Positions 1 to 11,670 of a stretch of DNA of 64,000 nucleotides are shown piece by piece. Origin of the DNA: Tragulus kanchil (lineage: Eukaryota; Chordata; Mammalia; Artiodactyla; Tragulidae); the NCBI GenBank assembly GCA_022376925.1, contig JAIOJX010000001.1, forward strand, positions 34,814,170 through 34,878,169, in the 5' to 3' direction. The position numbers and the translations under genes are program-made. Position 1 is the first letter of the stretch, and each line of letters opens with the position of its first letter. A model generated the notes under the pieces. The model did not search any database. It was not told where the DNA came from and was given only the letters and a program-made list of their open reading frames with translations.

Positions 1-118
1 CCAAAGAACAAAGATGGATGCAAATAGATAAATGAAAGACCAATAGAAGTTCCTCCCACCCTCCCTGCCCACCCCACCCCTCCCCACCCCACCCCAAAAA
101 AAAGAAAAAGAAAAAGAA
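1..118 (+). mobile_element. 3' tail of a tRNA-derived SINE, cut by the window edge
   Basis: The first 50 bases match the distal tail of the full-length SINE at 20081-20411 (the part that runs CCAAAGAACAAAGATGGATG and onward). A C-rich run and an A-rich tail to about 118 follow. The tRNA-like head would lie left of the window. Confidence 0.75.
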
Positions 119-515
119 AATCACACTACATACAGATAAACTGTCAAGTAAAAAATGGAAATTTTTTATTTTTTATAAAACAGTATTATGAACATTTTGA
201 TAACTCGACAAACATACATGAACTTTTTTGTCAATTGGTTATTATTTTCAATTATTTCAACAAATTTTTCTGATCAAAATATATTAAACACTTAATAATT
301 GATACTTAAACATGAAATTATTCTACACATTCCATATATATGATCCCCTCACCATGACTCACAGATACCCAATATATTCAATGTAAAAAGACTGGTGCAC
401 ACTCTTCAGATGTGTTTATCTTTAAGCAATGTGCATATCTAACTTAAAATGTTTGTGTATTTATGTCATTATAGATACTGTAAATTCCTCTAAAATTTGC
501 TATTACAGTTTTCTG
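119..515. other. AT-rich intergenic DNA
   Basis: No gene or recognisable repeat family. The sequence is strongly AT-rich with short T and A runs; open frames are small and have no coding character. Confidence 0.5.
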
Positions 516-722
516 TGGATGTCCCAGAGAACACTAGTGGTAAAGAACCCGCTTGACAATGCAGGAGAAGTAAGAGAACCAGGTTCCATCCCTTGGTGGG
601 GAAGACCCTCTGAAGGAAGGCATGGCAACCCACTCCAGTATTCTTGCCTGGAGAATCCCATGGACAAAGGAGCCTGGCGGGCTACAGTCCATAGAGTCGC
701 AAAGAGTCAGACACAACTGAAG
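516..722 (+). mobile_element. Bov-tA type SINE
   Basis: It carries the Bov-tA signature in order: a TAGTGGTAAAGAACCCGC-like head, the GGCAACCCACTCCAGTATTC block, TTGCCTGGAGAATCCCATGG, then GGGCTACAGTCCATAGAGTC and the GCAAAGAGTCAGACACAACT end. Short ORFs here are spurious. Confidence 0.9.
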
Positions 723-856
723 GTTCCTCTGTCCATGGCATTCTTCAGGCGAGAATACTGGAAGGGGATTTCCACTTCCTCCTTCAGGGGATCTTCCTGA
801 CCCAGGGATTAAATCTGGGTCTCCTTTGGCTCCTGCGTTGCAGGTAGATTCACAGT
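723..856 (-). mobile_element. Bov-tA SINE fragment, inverted relative to its neighbour
   Basis: In reverse orientation it shows the Bov-tA middle (GATCTTCCTGACCCAGGGAT) and head. It abuts the plus-strand copy, making a head-to-head-like pair. Its left part lies at the edge of the first duplicated segment. Confidence 0.8.
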
Positions 857-1085
857 TTTCTGTAAACTTGAGTTTTTAACTTATCATGACAACTCCAGAT
901 TTTAATTTCCTCGAGTTAATGGGTTGGACACTTTGCAGATGTTTTTGGAGATGGCATGTCACCTTTTAAGTGAATTATTTGTGATTATATTTTGTCCATT
1001 TTTTACTGATAAATAAAAGTCCTTTCAGTTCTTGTGCATAAGCACAAAATCTGTAATAGTGTTTGGAATGTTGACTCCCAGTTTT

Positions 1086-1421
1086 TATTTTTTAATTTTT
1101 TAAAATTTTATTTATTTCTTTATTTATTTTGAGGGGGTGGGGTTTGGGAGGGAGTGGGGCAGGCAGGCCACCTCTATTGGTCTTTCATTTATCTATTTTC
1201 ATCCATCTTTGTTCTTTGGCCCATGTGGGCCTCCCATCGCGGTGGCCTCTGTTGTCGCAGAGCACCGGCTCTGGGCACATGCGCTCCAGAGCTGCGGCTC
1301 GGTAATTGGACACATCAGTCCAGCCGCTCCACGGCACGTGGGATCTTCCCAGGCCAGGGATCGAACCGGCGCCCCTTGCACTGCAAGGCGGTGTCCTTAC
1401 CCACTGGACCACCAGGGAAGC
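1086..1421 (-). mobile_element. Full-length CHR-type tRNA-derived SINE with unusual tail
   Basis: In reverse orientation it has a tRNA-like head with A-box-like TGGTCCAGTGG and B-box-like GGTTCGATCCC, a GC-rich body with retained CpGs, a distal CATTTATCTATTTTCATCCA block (as read on +), and an A/T-rich tail. TSD of TGACTCCCAG type flanks it (near 1074 and 1423). A second copy at 2175-2510 results from duplication 1. Overlapping ORFs on both strands are spurious. Confidence 0.85.
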
Positions 1422-2174
1422 CTGACTCCCAGCTTTTTAATCTGTTATTTTTTTTCTTTTGACAGTACAGCAATTGCTTTAGATCTATGGATTTTATAAT
1501 TTAAGAATAATACAGCTATGATAGAAAAATGCATAATACATAGGATTGCATCGGATATTAGTTCACTGGGGATGCTAGACTCAAAGCCTTGAGGACTTTA
1601 GGGAAAAAAAAGTAAAAAAGCCTTAGACAAAATTCTACATTAATGAACAATGAGAAACATATTTGAATATTTGTTTTCTTATAGGAGATACCATATAAAA
1701 TGCCTCTGGCCTAATATAAATTCACAAATGTTCATTTTCTTAGCTCCATGGAGGCTAATTTCCTCTGTTTTGACCTAAGCCCCATACAAATCTCTTAAGA
1801 CAGTTCAAAACCTGGGGCTTACGTCCACAGAGTGGAGTTCACCTACATCACTGCCCCTAAGTTTTGAGTACCCTATCAGCATGGCTCTTCAGGGAAGGGT
1901 TAAATCTGGTCTCTTTGGCTCCTGCGTTGCAGGTAGATTCACAGTTTTCTGTAAACTTGAGTTTTTAACTTATCATGACAACTCCAGATTTTAATTTCCT
2001 CGAGTTAATGGGTTGGACACTTTGCAGATGTTTTTGGAGATGGCATGTCACCTTTTAAGTGAATTATTTGTGATTATATTTTGTCCATTTTTTACTGATA
2101 AATAAAAGTCCTTTCAGTTCTTGTGCATAAGCACAAAATCTGTAATAGTGTTTGGAATGTTGACTCCCAGTTTT

Positions 2175-2510
2175 TATTTTTTAATTTTTTAAAATTTTAT
2201 TTATTTCTTTATTTATTTTGAGGGGGTGGGGTTTGGGAGGGAGTGGGGCAGGCAGGCCACCTCTATTGGTCTTTCATTTATCTATTTTCATCCATCTTTG
2301 TTCTTTGGCCCATGTGGGCCTCCCATCGCGGTGGCCTCTGTTGTCGCAGAGCACCGGCTCTGGGCACATGCGCTCCAGAGCTGCGGCTCGGTAATTGGAC
2401 ACATCAGTCCAGCCGCTCCACGGCACGTGGGATCTTCCCAGGCCAGGGATCGAACCGGCGCCCCTTGCACTGCAAGGCGGTGTCCTTACCCACTGGACCA
2501 CCAGGGAAGC
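2175..2510 (-). mobile_element. Duplicate of the SINE at 1086-1421
   Basis: Base-for-base copy including the flanking target-site repeat, so it arose by segment duplication and not by a second insertion. Confidence 0.9.
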
Positions 2511-3271
2511 CTGACTCCCAGCTTTTTAATCTGTTATTTTTTTTCTTTTGACAGTACAGCAATTGCTTTAGATCTATGGATTTTATAATTTAAGAATAAT
2601 ACAGCTATGATAGAAAAATGCATAATACATAGGATTGCATCGGATATTAGTTCACTGGGGATGCTAGACTCAAAGCCTTGAGGACTTTAGGGAAAAAAAA
2701 GTAAAAAAGCCTTAGACAAAATTCTACATTAATGAACAATGAGAAACATATTTGAATATTTGTTTTCTTATAGGAGATACCATATAAAATGCCTCTGGCC
2801 TAATATAAATTCACAAATGTTCATTTTCTTAGCTCCATGGAGGCTAATTTCCTCTGTTTTGACCTAAGCCCCATACAAATCTCTTAAGACAGTTCAAAAC
2901 CTGGGGCTTACGTCCACAGAGTGGAGTTCACCTACATCATCTTCAAGACCCAGACATTGGGGAAAGAGGTTTTTGAGTACCCTATCAGCATGGCATTGAC
3001 ACCAGGGGAATTAAACACTGGATATGTGATGCAAGAAAAGCTTTTAATTCTGTTGCAAACTTATTAGATAAATTTAGGTGATGTTAATATAAAACTCTCT
3101 ATGCTCCCCCCATTGCAAAATTATCACATAAAAAAACATTCACGTGCTTTTATAGGAAAAACATTTTATAAGCAAATGTTTAATATTCTCATATAAATAA
3201 ATAGGATTAGTATAAGTGTGTCATTCAAATCTGTTGAAATAATTTAAGTAAGAGCTATGCATTATAACTGG

Positions 3272-3395
3272 AGGAGGGCATAACAACCCACTCCAGCATT
3301 CTTGCCTGGAGAAGCCCATGGACAGAAGAGCCTGGTGGGCTAGTCCATAGGGTTGCAAAGAGTTGGACATGACTAAGGCAACTTAACACACATAC
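3272..3395 (+). mobile_element. Bov-tA SINE 3' fragment
   Basis: ACAACCCACTCCAGCATTCT, TTGCCTGGAGAAGCCCATGG and the GGTTGCAAAGAGTTGGACAT end identify a 5'-truncated Bov-tA. The copy at 4424-4546 belongs to duplication 2. DNA from 3400 to 3940 (and 4547-5095) is AT-rich with no recognisable feature. Confidence 0.85.
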
Positions 3396-3944
3396 ACTAT
3401 AAACTTATAAACATTAAACAATTATATATGCTTTATGTACATGCATATATATAAACACTATATAACATAGGAAGAACAGTATGTGTGTGTAATATAGTGA
3501 GCAAAATTTGAAAAATATGTATGTTCATGTAAACCTATTTAAACAGCACTGTACACAGAGAAATGTTTCTTTGGAATGCAAATTGAATTATGAAAGATGT
3601 ACATTTTGTTATGTAAGCAGATGAAAAAATATAGAAAAATATTTTTTTAATAAATACACCTTCCTGGACTTCATTAGCTTTTGAAATAAAAATGTTCATT
3701 TGAAATTAGAAAAATAGCTAATGTAAAATTTTATAACATTATGATATATACCTGGTTGGGAATTTCATTGCAAAAATAATATGCATATATGTGGCTTAAG
3801 CGTATATATCTAAATCTATATATTTTTGCACATTACCCTTCTATCAATCTCATATATATGTAGGCTTCTTGTCATAATTGTCAGGGAGGGGTTGAAGAAA
3901 AGTTCTTGCCCCTAGACTTAATGTATATGGGCTCTGACTCACTC

Positions 3945-4125
3945 TTTTTTTTTTTTTTTAAAAAGATTTATTTATTTATTTACTTTGGGCGGGGGTCGGG
4001 TTGGGGAGGGAGGGGAGCGGTCAGGCCACTTCTATTGGTCTTTCATTTCTATTTTCATTCGTGTCTTGGCTCCTGTGGGCCTCCCATCGCGGTGGCGTCT
4101 GTCATTGCAGAGCACCGGCTCTGGG
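3945..4125 (-). mobile_element. Truncated duplicate of the SINE at 5097-5429
   Basis: The tail half of the SINE only. It ends abruptly at the duplication junction, so the missing tRNA head is a by-product of the duplication boundary. Confidence 0.85.
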
Positions 4126-4423
4126 AAAATTTCCCTATCAGAATGGCATTGACACCAGGGGAATTAAACACTGGATATGTGATGCAAGAAAAGCTTTTAA
4201 TTCTGTTGCAAACTTATTAGATAAATTTAGGTGATGTTAATATAAAACTCTCTATGCTCCCCCCATTGCAAAATTATCACATAAAAACATTCACGTGCTT
4301 TTATAGGAAAAACATTTTATAAGCAAATGTTTAATATTCTCATATAAATAAATAGGATTAGTATAAGTGTGTCATTCAAATCTGTTGAAATAATTTAAGT
4401 AAGAGCTATGCATTATAACTGGA

Positions 4424-4546
4424 GGAGGGCATAACAACCCACTCCAGCATTCTTGCCTGGAGAAGCCCATGGACAGAAGAGCCTGGTGGGCTAGTCCATA
4501 GGGTTGCAAAGAGTTGGACATGACTAAGGCAACTTAACACACATAC
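4424..4546 (+). mobile_element. Duplicate of the Bov-tA fragment at 3272-3395
   Basis: Identical partner generated by duplication 2. Confidence 0.85.
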
Positions 4547-5096
4547 ACTATAAACTTATAAACATTAAACAATTATATATGCTTTATGTACATGCATATA
4601 TATAAACACTATATAACATAGGAAGAACAGTATGTGTGTGTAATATAGTGAGCAAAATTTGAAAAATATGTATGTTCATGTAAACCTATTTAAACAGCAC
4701 TGTACACAGAGAAATGTTTCTTTGGAATGCAAATTGAATTATGAAAGATGTACATTTTGTTATGTAAGCAGATGAAAAAATATAGAAAAATATTTTTTTA
4801 ATAAATACACCTTCCTGGACTTCATTAGCTTTTGAAATAAAAATGTTCATTTGAAATTAGAAAAATAGCTAATGTAAAATTTTATAACATTATGATATAT
4901 ACCTGGTTGGGAATTTCATTGCAAAAATAATATGCATATATGTGGCTTAAGCGTATATATCTAAATCTATATATTTTTGCACATTACCCTTCTATCAATC
5001 TCATATATATGTAGGCTTCTTGTCATAATTGTCAGGGAGGGGTTGAAGAAAAGTTCTTGCCCCTAGACTTAATGTATATGGGCTCTGACTCACTCT

Positions 5097-5429
5097 TTTT
5101 TTTTTTTTTTAAAAAGATTTATTTATTTATTTACTTTGGGCGGGGGTCGGGTTGGGGAGGGAGGGGAGTGGGCGGGCCACTTCTATTGGTCTTTCATTTC
5201 TCTATTTTCATTCGTCGTTCTTTGGCTCCTGTGGGCCTCCCATCGCGGTGGCGTCTGTCATTGCAGAGCACCGGCTCTGGGCGCATGCGCTCCAGAGCTC
5301 CGGCTCGGTGATTGGACACATCAGTCCAGTCGCTCCGCGGCACGTGGGATCTTTCCAGGCCAGGGCTCGAACCGGCGCCCCTTGCACTATAAGGCGGTGT
5401 CCTTACCCAGTGGACCACCAGGGGAAGCC
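5097..5429 (-). mobile_element. Full-length CHR-type SINE with unusual tail
   Basis: Same family as 1086-1421. Reverse-strand head ends with the proximal CCTGGTGGTCCACTGGGTAA-like text; B box GGTTCGAGCCC. Target-site duplication CTCTGACTCACTCTT lies at about 5084-5098 and 5430-5444. Open frames here (for example 5152-5682 on +) merely run through the SINE. Confidence 0.85.
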
Positions 5430-6004
5430 CTCTGACTCACTCTTAATGTTTTGTTTGCCACAAAAATCTTCCAGAAATTTTTGTGGGATGAGCACCTTGT
5501 TCCCTTACTCCTTCCAAGTCTTCCTGCTAAATGACAGCCAAGCTGCCATTCCGGATATGTTCACCAGATGGCACAGACCTCTCATTTCTGAATTTTATCC
5601 AGTGAAAAATGTTATTTGGGAAAAGGAAAAAAAAAATGTATTAGAAGTTGCTTTGCATTCTAAGTGGTGGAAGCACACGTAAAATAAATTCATGATCAAA
5701 TTGCTTTACATAATAATTTTCTTCTTCCCTGTGGTTTCACAGATAGAAATCATAGTAATAATATAACTCCTCTTAGAGGACTGCTGATTAGCATATGCCT
5801 GAGGTGGAAGCAAGGAGGGCAGAAGGGATTCATGTGCATAGTCTCTACAACTGTCCTGTTAAGGTTCTCAAGCTTTTTCTCAGTGATAAACTGCTGGGTA
5901 ATGGATTTCCACTCTGGATTTTTCAAAGGGATGAACCAGGTTACAGAGTATTTCCTTCCTGTTATATCTGACTCATCTCCACTCTCTCTTCTTCTGCTGG
6001 ACAC
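5430..6004. other. Unassigned intergenic DNA
   Basis: The plus frame through 5450-5682 stays open but starts in a SINE and matches no family I know. No repeat family was recognised. Confidence 0.4.
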
Positions 6005-6165
6005 GCAGGGAACTCATGGAAAAACAGACAGAGCATTGTGGGGAAGAAATAGGGATGGGGAAGCATGGCGGGAGTAACATGGAAACCTATACTGTTATGT
6101 GTGGAAAAGATAGCTAGTGTCATAGTGCTAAGGGAATAGGAGTGCTTACAATGGCTTGGCAAAAG
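6005..6165 (+). mobile_element. L1 3'-end fragment
   Basis: AGTAACATGGAAACCTATAC and the following text match the same part of the L1 at 42690-42780, with GGCTTGGC-like text replacing the G-rich block. It is diverged and truncated. Confidence 0.65.
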
Positions 6166-7880
6166 GAGGTAGTAAAATCTGTTTGCTGCTGATGCGATTA
6201 TACATTAGAAAATCCAAAAAAGAATGAAAAAAAGTAACAAACTAAAAGAGAATTTAGAATAGTAGTAGGTTACACTATCAACATCCCAAATCAGTACAAT
6301 CTCACATACAACCGCTTTAAATATTAGAAGAGATATGAAAAGAAATTGACTGAATCTTAAACTTAAGAAACCATGTTCAAAACCTGATTTGAACATGTAG
6401 AAAAAGATATGATATTCTCGAGTAAGGAGCATCAATAGCATAAAATGCCAATATTCCCAATTATTAATTAAATATCATGTAGTGTTTTGTATGAATTCAG
6501 ACAATTATAATTGACAATATAGCAAAGATTATTATGACATGCATTTGATAATTAGTTGATTATCAAATTTATTTGACAGAAACAGCAAGAATCATCTAAC
6601 AGATCTTGAAAAAGAAGCATGATGGGAGGGGCAGTAACTAGTCCTACCAGATAATAGAACATATAAAAATGCCTAACAGAAAAGAGATATTGTCCTGTGA
6701 TCAACAGAAAGACTAATGAAACAGAATAGGAAATACTAACATAGGTCTAGTTATATTCAGAGATCTTGAATATGATTGAGGCAGCATTCTCCAAGAGTAG
6801 ATGGATATTTAAGAACTAGTATTTTAGTAACTGTTGGGCCGACTGGCTAACAGAGGATTAACACCACAGGCCTTGCAAAATTGACGGCCCTACAAGGTCA
6901 GCAACAAAGAGCCTTCTGCCGACCTGCCAGCGCCTGGGAATCTCACAGAGCTACTGATAAGAAACTCGCTCCATAAAGGACTTTTCACTGTGTCTAGAAA
7001 AACACAAACTGCACATATGCCAAACATGAGTCACCGAGACCCTCGCCCCATACCCACAAACAACTCAAGGACAGCTGACTCATCACTGACACTCTGATTA
7101 AACAAAGACTTTGCCTCTGAACATGCATCAAGAAACGCCCTACCCCCTTTTTTCTTCCCAAATAAAAATCCCCTCATCCCATCTCCAGGCACGAATTCAC
7201 TGGCCCTGCCTCTTGGGGCCACGTGAGTCTCACCCGGGAGTATTGTCCCAATATACGGCCTGAGTTGTCTCTGCTCTAACCTGGTCCGGATCATCCTTGC
7301 TTCACGAAATACCTTTCAGTAACCACATGGTTTAAAAGTAAAAATATATCCATTTCTCCATTTTACATAAGGAGAAATAACAAGGGGTTGAGATTTAAAT
7401 GTAAAAGAAAAAATGCATCCATACAAGCATTAGATGAAATTAAGTGGATGTAACTTTCCTACCTAGGACTCAAAATCCAATCACATCAAGGAAAAAAAAC
7501 GACTGACAGAGTTGACTAAGTAAAAACAACAACTTTGCACGTCAAAGCACATGCCAGCCAGTTAAGAAGACACTGGGAAAGAATATTTACAACTAATATC
7601 TCTAACAAAGTGTTGATATTCCTTTTGTAAATAAGTTTCTCAATATACAGGCATCAAACACAAAGACCTCATTGAAGACATGTAACAAATACAAACAACT
7701 TACAAGAAATATAAGAATCTCAAACTTGATTCAAGGAAGAGAGATATAATTACAACCACACTAAGATGCCATTTTTAGCCTATTAGATTGGCAAATGCAA
7801 AAGACTCGATGAGGACGTGAAAAGTATGTCTTTTCCTGCACTGCTCAGGCAGATGCAAAATGGTATGATCACCGTAGTAG
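6166..7880 (+). mobile_element. Degenerate L1 ORF2 remnant, split by an LTR
   Basis: A-rich plus strand; stretches such as ACTAATGAAACAGAATAGGA before the LTR and GGGAAAGAATATTTACAACT after it are typical of the 3' half of mammalian L1 ORF2. No long frame survives. Text from 7880 to about 8120 (ACCCCAATCCCTGGAACCTC) is a different common mammalian repeat that I could not name with confidence. Confidence 0.6.
6832..7318 (+). mobile_element. Solo LTR of an endogenous retrovirus
   Basis: The element starts TGTTGGGCCGACTGG and ends CCTTTCA (TG...CA), is 487 bp long, and is flanked by a 5-bp target repeat GTAAC at 6827-6831 and 7319-7323. A polyadenylation signal AATAAA lies at 7161-7166. No internal viral genes are present, so recombination between two LTRs probably left this one. 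The last about 60 bp recur at 8397-8456 through duplication 3. Confidence 0.85.
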
Positions 7881-9546
7881 GCTTAATATTTGCTTCCAAA
7901 GATATCAGACCCCAATCCCTGGAACCTCTGAATATTACCAACTATGGCAAAAAGGTCTTTGTAAATGCAATTAAATTAAGGATCTTGAAATGAGAGGCTA
8001 TCCTGGATTAATGCAATCATAAGTGTTTTATAAAAGAAAGGAAGAAGTGACACAGACAGAAATCTTTTAGAGATCAACTATCCTGCCTCAGACAAGCATC
8101 ACAGAATGAAACCTAGCAAAGGCTGAGTAAGGAGATCTGATTTCCTGCTCACTTGATTTCATGCCTTCCCCATCCTCTGCCTAGTATCAGAGCAGACTAT
8201 TTTTGGAAAAGGGACTTTTATCCACTTTTATCCCCACCTAGTAGGAATTAGTTCCACCCTTCCCCACACGTAGTGTCAGTGGAGATCATGCAGGAGCTTG
8301 ACTTCTGTTGTTTAGTTGCTGAGTCATGTCCTAGCAGCCTTAAACTGTAGCCCATCAGGCTCCTCTGTCCATGGGATTATCCAAAAATAGTGGAGTGGCC
8401 TGAGTTGTCTCCAACCTGGTCCGGATCATCCTTGCTTCACGAAATACCTTTCAGTAACCACATGGTTTAAAAGTAAAAATATATCCATTTCTCCATTTTA
8501 CATAAGGAGAAATAACAAGGGGTTGAGATTTAAATGTAAAAGAAAAAATGCATCCATACAAGCATTAGATGAAATTAAGTGGATGTAACTTTCCTACCTA
8601 GGACTCAAAATCCAATCACATCAAGGAAAAAAAACGACTGACAGAGTTGACTAAGTAAAAACAACAACTTTGCACGTCAAAGCACATGCCAGCCAGTTAA
8701 GAAGACACTGGGAAAGAATATTTACAACTAATATCTCTAACAAAGTGTTGATATTCCTTTTGTAAATAAGTTTCTCAATATACAGGCATCAAACACAAAG
8801 ACCTCATTGAAGACATGTAACAAATACAAACAACTTACAAGAAATATAAGAATCTCAAACTTGATTCAAGGAAGAGAGATATAATTACAACCACACTAAG
8901 ATGCCATTTTTAGCCTATTAGATTGGCAAATGCAAAAGACTCGATGAGGACGTGAAAAGTATGTCTTTTCCTGCACTGCTCAGGCAGATGCAAAATGGTA
9001 TGATCACCGTAGTAGGCTTAATATTTGCTTCCAAAGATATCAGACCCCAATCCCTGGAACCTCTGAATATTACCAACTATGGCAAAAAGGTCTTTGTAAA
9101 TGCAATTAAATTAAGGATCTTGAAATGAGAGGCTATCCTGGATTAATGCAATCATAAGTGTTTTATAAAAGAAAGGAAGAAGTGACACAGACAGAAATCT
9201 TTTAGAGATCAACTATCCTGCCTCAGACAAGCATCACAGAATGAAACCTAGCAAAGGCTGAGTAAGGAGATCTGATTTCCTGCTCACTTGATTTCATGCC
9301 TTCCCCATCCTCTGCCTAGTATCAGAGCAGACTATTTTTGGAAAAGGGACTTTTATCCACTTTTATCCCCACCTAGTAGGAATTAGTTCCACCCTTCCCC
9401 ACACGTAGTGTCAGTGGAGATCATGCAGGGAGCTTGACTTCTGTTGTTTAGTTGCTGAGTCATGTCCTACTCTTTGCAGCCCCTTAAACTGTAGCCCATC
9501 AGGCTCCTCTGTCCATGGGATTATCCATGAAAAAATAGTGGAGTGG
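7257..9546 (+). repeat. Tandem direct duplication 3 (about 1135 bp)
   Basis: Copy A about 7257-8396, copy B about 8397-9546. Copy B starts with a deletion (TCTCCAACCTGG against TCTCTGCTCTAACCTGG), and copy A ends with two deletions inside Bov-tA text (CCTAGCAGCC, ATTATCCAAAAA). The middle kilobase is nearly identical. Confidence 0.95.
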
Positions 9547-9655
9547 GTTGCCATTCCTTTCTTCAGGAGATCTTCCAGACTCAGAGATCGAACCCACATC
9601 TCCTGCTCACCACATGGATTCTTTACCACTGAGCCACCAGGAGAGCCCATCTGAC
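9435..9655 (-). mobile_element. Bov-tA SINE
   Basis: Reverse-strand Bov-tA with GCTCCTCTGTCCATGGGATT, GTGGGTTGCCATTCCTTTC and the head near CACTGAGCCACCAGGAGAGC. Flanked by CTTGACTTCT and TCTGACTTCT as target repeats. A fragment of it appears at 8308-8396 and another full copy at 10555-10770, both due to duplications 3 and 4. Confidence 0.9.
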
Positions 9656-11670
9656 TTCTACCCACACCTAGTCATAATGAGGCTTCCCTTCTCCTCCTCT
9701 CTGGTAGAAGAGAAGGCACCCTTCCCTTCTCTGGGCTGGTGTCACCAGATGCTGAATGGAACTTTCGAGATGATCTAATGATAAAGAGGCCTCCTTCCTT
9801 CCTAGTGTTAGCAGAGGACACAAGGAAGGCAGGTAGAAGTGCCTTCCCACTCTTACCTGGGTGGTGTTGGTGGAGGCCTGGTGGGGAGTGAAATACTTCT
9901 TCCACCAAGCAGTAATAACATCACTTCCTTTCACCCTCATGCCTTCCCCATGGCAGGCTGAGTGAAATTTTATCCCCAGCTGGCAGTAATAAACAACCGC
10001 CCTGACATGGTATCAGTGGAGACCACATGGGGGACAGTAAGGAGGTGTGCTCCCTCTCCCAGCCAGGGTAGCACAAGTGGAGGCCTAGTGGGAAGTCTGA
10101 AATCTCACCACTACCAAACAGTGATGAGGTACCCCTTCCCCTCCCACTCTACCGTCCAACTCCTGAGTCAGAGAAGGCGGAATGGTGAATCTAGACTTTC
10201 ATCCCCACCTGGCTGCTGTGACACTATGACCCCTTTCCTTTACTGGTATGGTTTCACTGAAACCTTGCTAAAACAGATGATTTAATTAAGACTCAGAGTC
10301 AATATCTGACATATACAAAATATCTCAGATACAAAAATCTCTCTTCTATCCAAAAACTGAGAAAATCTTCCCTTGACTGAGAAGAAGCAATTGACAGATT
10401 CCAACATCAAAATGAAACAGATATTACAATTATTTAAAGTAATATTTATAAAATTATTTAAAGGAATCATTTTAAGTAATCCATCCAGTCTGGATGAAGC
10501 AGAAGCTGGAATCCAGATTGCCAGGAGAAATATCAATAACCTCAGGCATGCAGATTCTGTTGTTTAGTTGCTGAGTCATGTCCTACTCTTTGCAGCCCTT
10601 AAACTGTAGCCCATCAGGCTCCTCTGTCCATGGGATTATCCATGAAAAAATAGTGGAGTGGGTTGCCATTCCTTTCTTCAGGAGATCTTCCAGACTCAGA
10701 GATCGAACCCACATCTCCTGCTCACCACATGGATTCTTTACCACTGAGCCACCAGGAGAGCCCATCTGACTTCTACCCACACCTAGTCATAATGAGGCTT
10801 CCCTTCTCCTCCTCTCTGGTAGAAGAGAAGGCACCCTTCCCTTCTCTGGGCTGGTGTCACCAGATGCTGAATGGAACTTTCGAGATGATCTAATGATAAA
10901 GAGGCCTCCTTCCTTCCTAGTGTTAGCAGAGGACACAAGGAAGGCAGGTAGAAGTGCCTTCCCACTCTTACCTGGGTGGTGTTGGTGGAGGCCTGGTGGG
11001 GAGTGAAATACTTCTTCCACCAAGCAGTAATAACATCACTTCCTTTCACCCTCATGCCTTCCCCATGGCAGGCTGAGTGAAATTTTATCCCCAGCTGGCA
11101 GTAATAAACAACCGCCCTGACATGGTATCAGTGGAGACCACATGGGGGACAGTAAGGAGGTGTGCTCCCTCTCCCAGCCAGGGTAGCACAAGTGGAGGCC
11201 TAGTGGGAAGTCTGAAATCTCACCACTACCAAACAGTGATGAGGTACCCCTTCCCCTCCCACTCTACCGTCCAACTCCTGAGTCAGAGAAGGCGGAATGG
11301 TGAATCTAGACTTTCATCCCCACCTGGCTGCTGTGACACTATGACCCCTTTCCTTTACTGGTATGGTTTCACTGAAACCTTGCTAAAACAGATGATTTAA
11401 TTAAGACTCAGAGTCAATATCTGACATATACAAAATATCTCAGATACAAAAATCTCTCTTCTATCCAAAAACTGAGAAAATCTTCCCTTGACTGAGAAGA
11501 AGCAATTGACAGATTCCAACATCAAAATGAAACAGATATTACAATTATTTAAAGTAATATTTATAAAATTATTTAAAGGAATCATTTTAAGTAATCCATC
11601 CAGTCTGGATGAAGCAGAAGCTGGAATCCAGATTGCCAGGAGAAATATCAATAACCTCAGGCATGCAGAT
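9439..11670 (+). repeat. Tandem direct duplication 4 (about 1115 bp)
   Basis: Copy A 9439-10554, copy B 10555-11670. Copy A stops in BovB text (GGCATGCAGAT) and copy B begins in the Bov-tA (TTCTGTTGTTTAG). The junction joins two different transposons with only a base or two of overlap. Confidence 0.95.
10555..10770 (-). mobile_element. Duplicate of the Bov-tA at 9435-9655
   Basis: One base shorter in a C run, otherwise the same. Created by duplication 4. Confidence 0.9.

Larger units (their letters stand above)
784..2939 (+). repeat. Tandem direct duplication 1 (about 1089 bp)
   Basis: Copy A is about 784-1852 and copy B about 1888-2939, offset 1089-1091. Internal sequence is essentially identical, including the whole SINE. 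Bases 1853-1901 at the junction look like deletion-rich versions of the true flanks: the B start reads TTCAGGGAAGGGTTAAATCT where A has the longer Bov-tA text, and the A end is a garbled form of 2930-2993. Confidence 0.95.
2982..5281 (+). repeat. Tandem direct duplication 2 (about 1151 bp)
   Basis: Copy A about 2982-4125, copy B about 4134-5281; the offset shifts from 1153 to 1151 after a 2-base A-run difference near 3133. Copy A stops inside a SINE (after GCACCGGCTCTGGG), followed by about 9 unrelated bases before copy B. One more substitution cluster lies within the SINE. Confidence 0.95.
8130..11595 (+). mobile_element. Probable L1 5'UTR with degenerate internal repeats
   Basis: Several degenerate modules recur: GTGGAGGCCTGGTGGGGAGT and GTGGAGGCCTAGTGGGAAGT, ATGCCTTCCCCAT before 8170 and 9940, and a TATCCCCACCT/TATCCCCAGCT motif. 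I infer an L1 5'UTR because L1 ORF1-like text follows downstream. Bov-tA insertions and duplications 3 and 4 interrupt it. Small ORFs here (for example 9962-10285) are unlikely to be genes. Confidence 0.45.

Noticed and set aside
5152..5682. 176-codon ORF as a gene
   Set aside because: The first half is antisense SINE; the rest is chance extension with no recognised domain.
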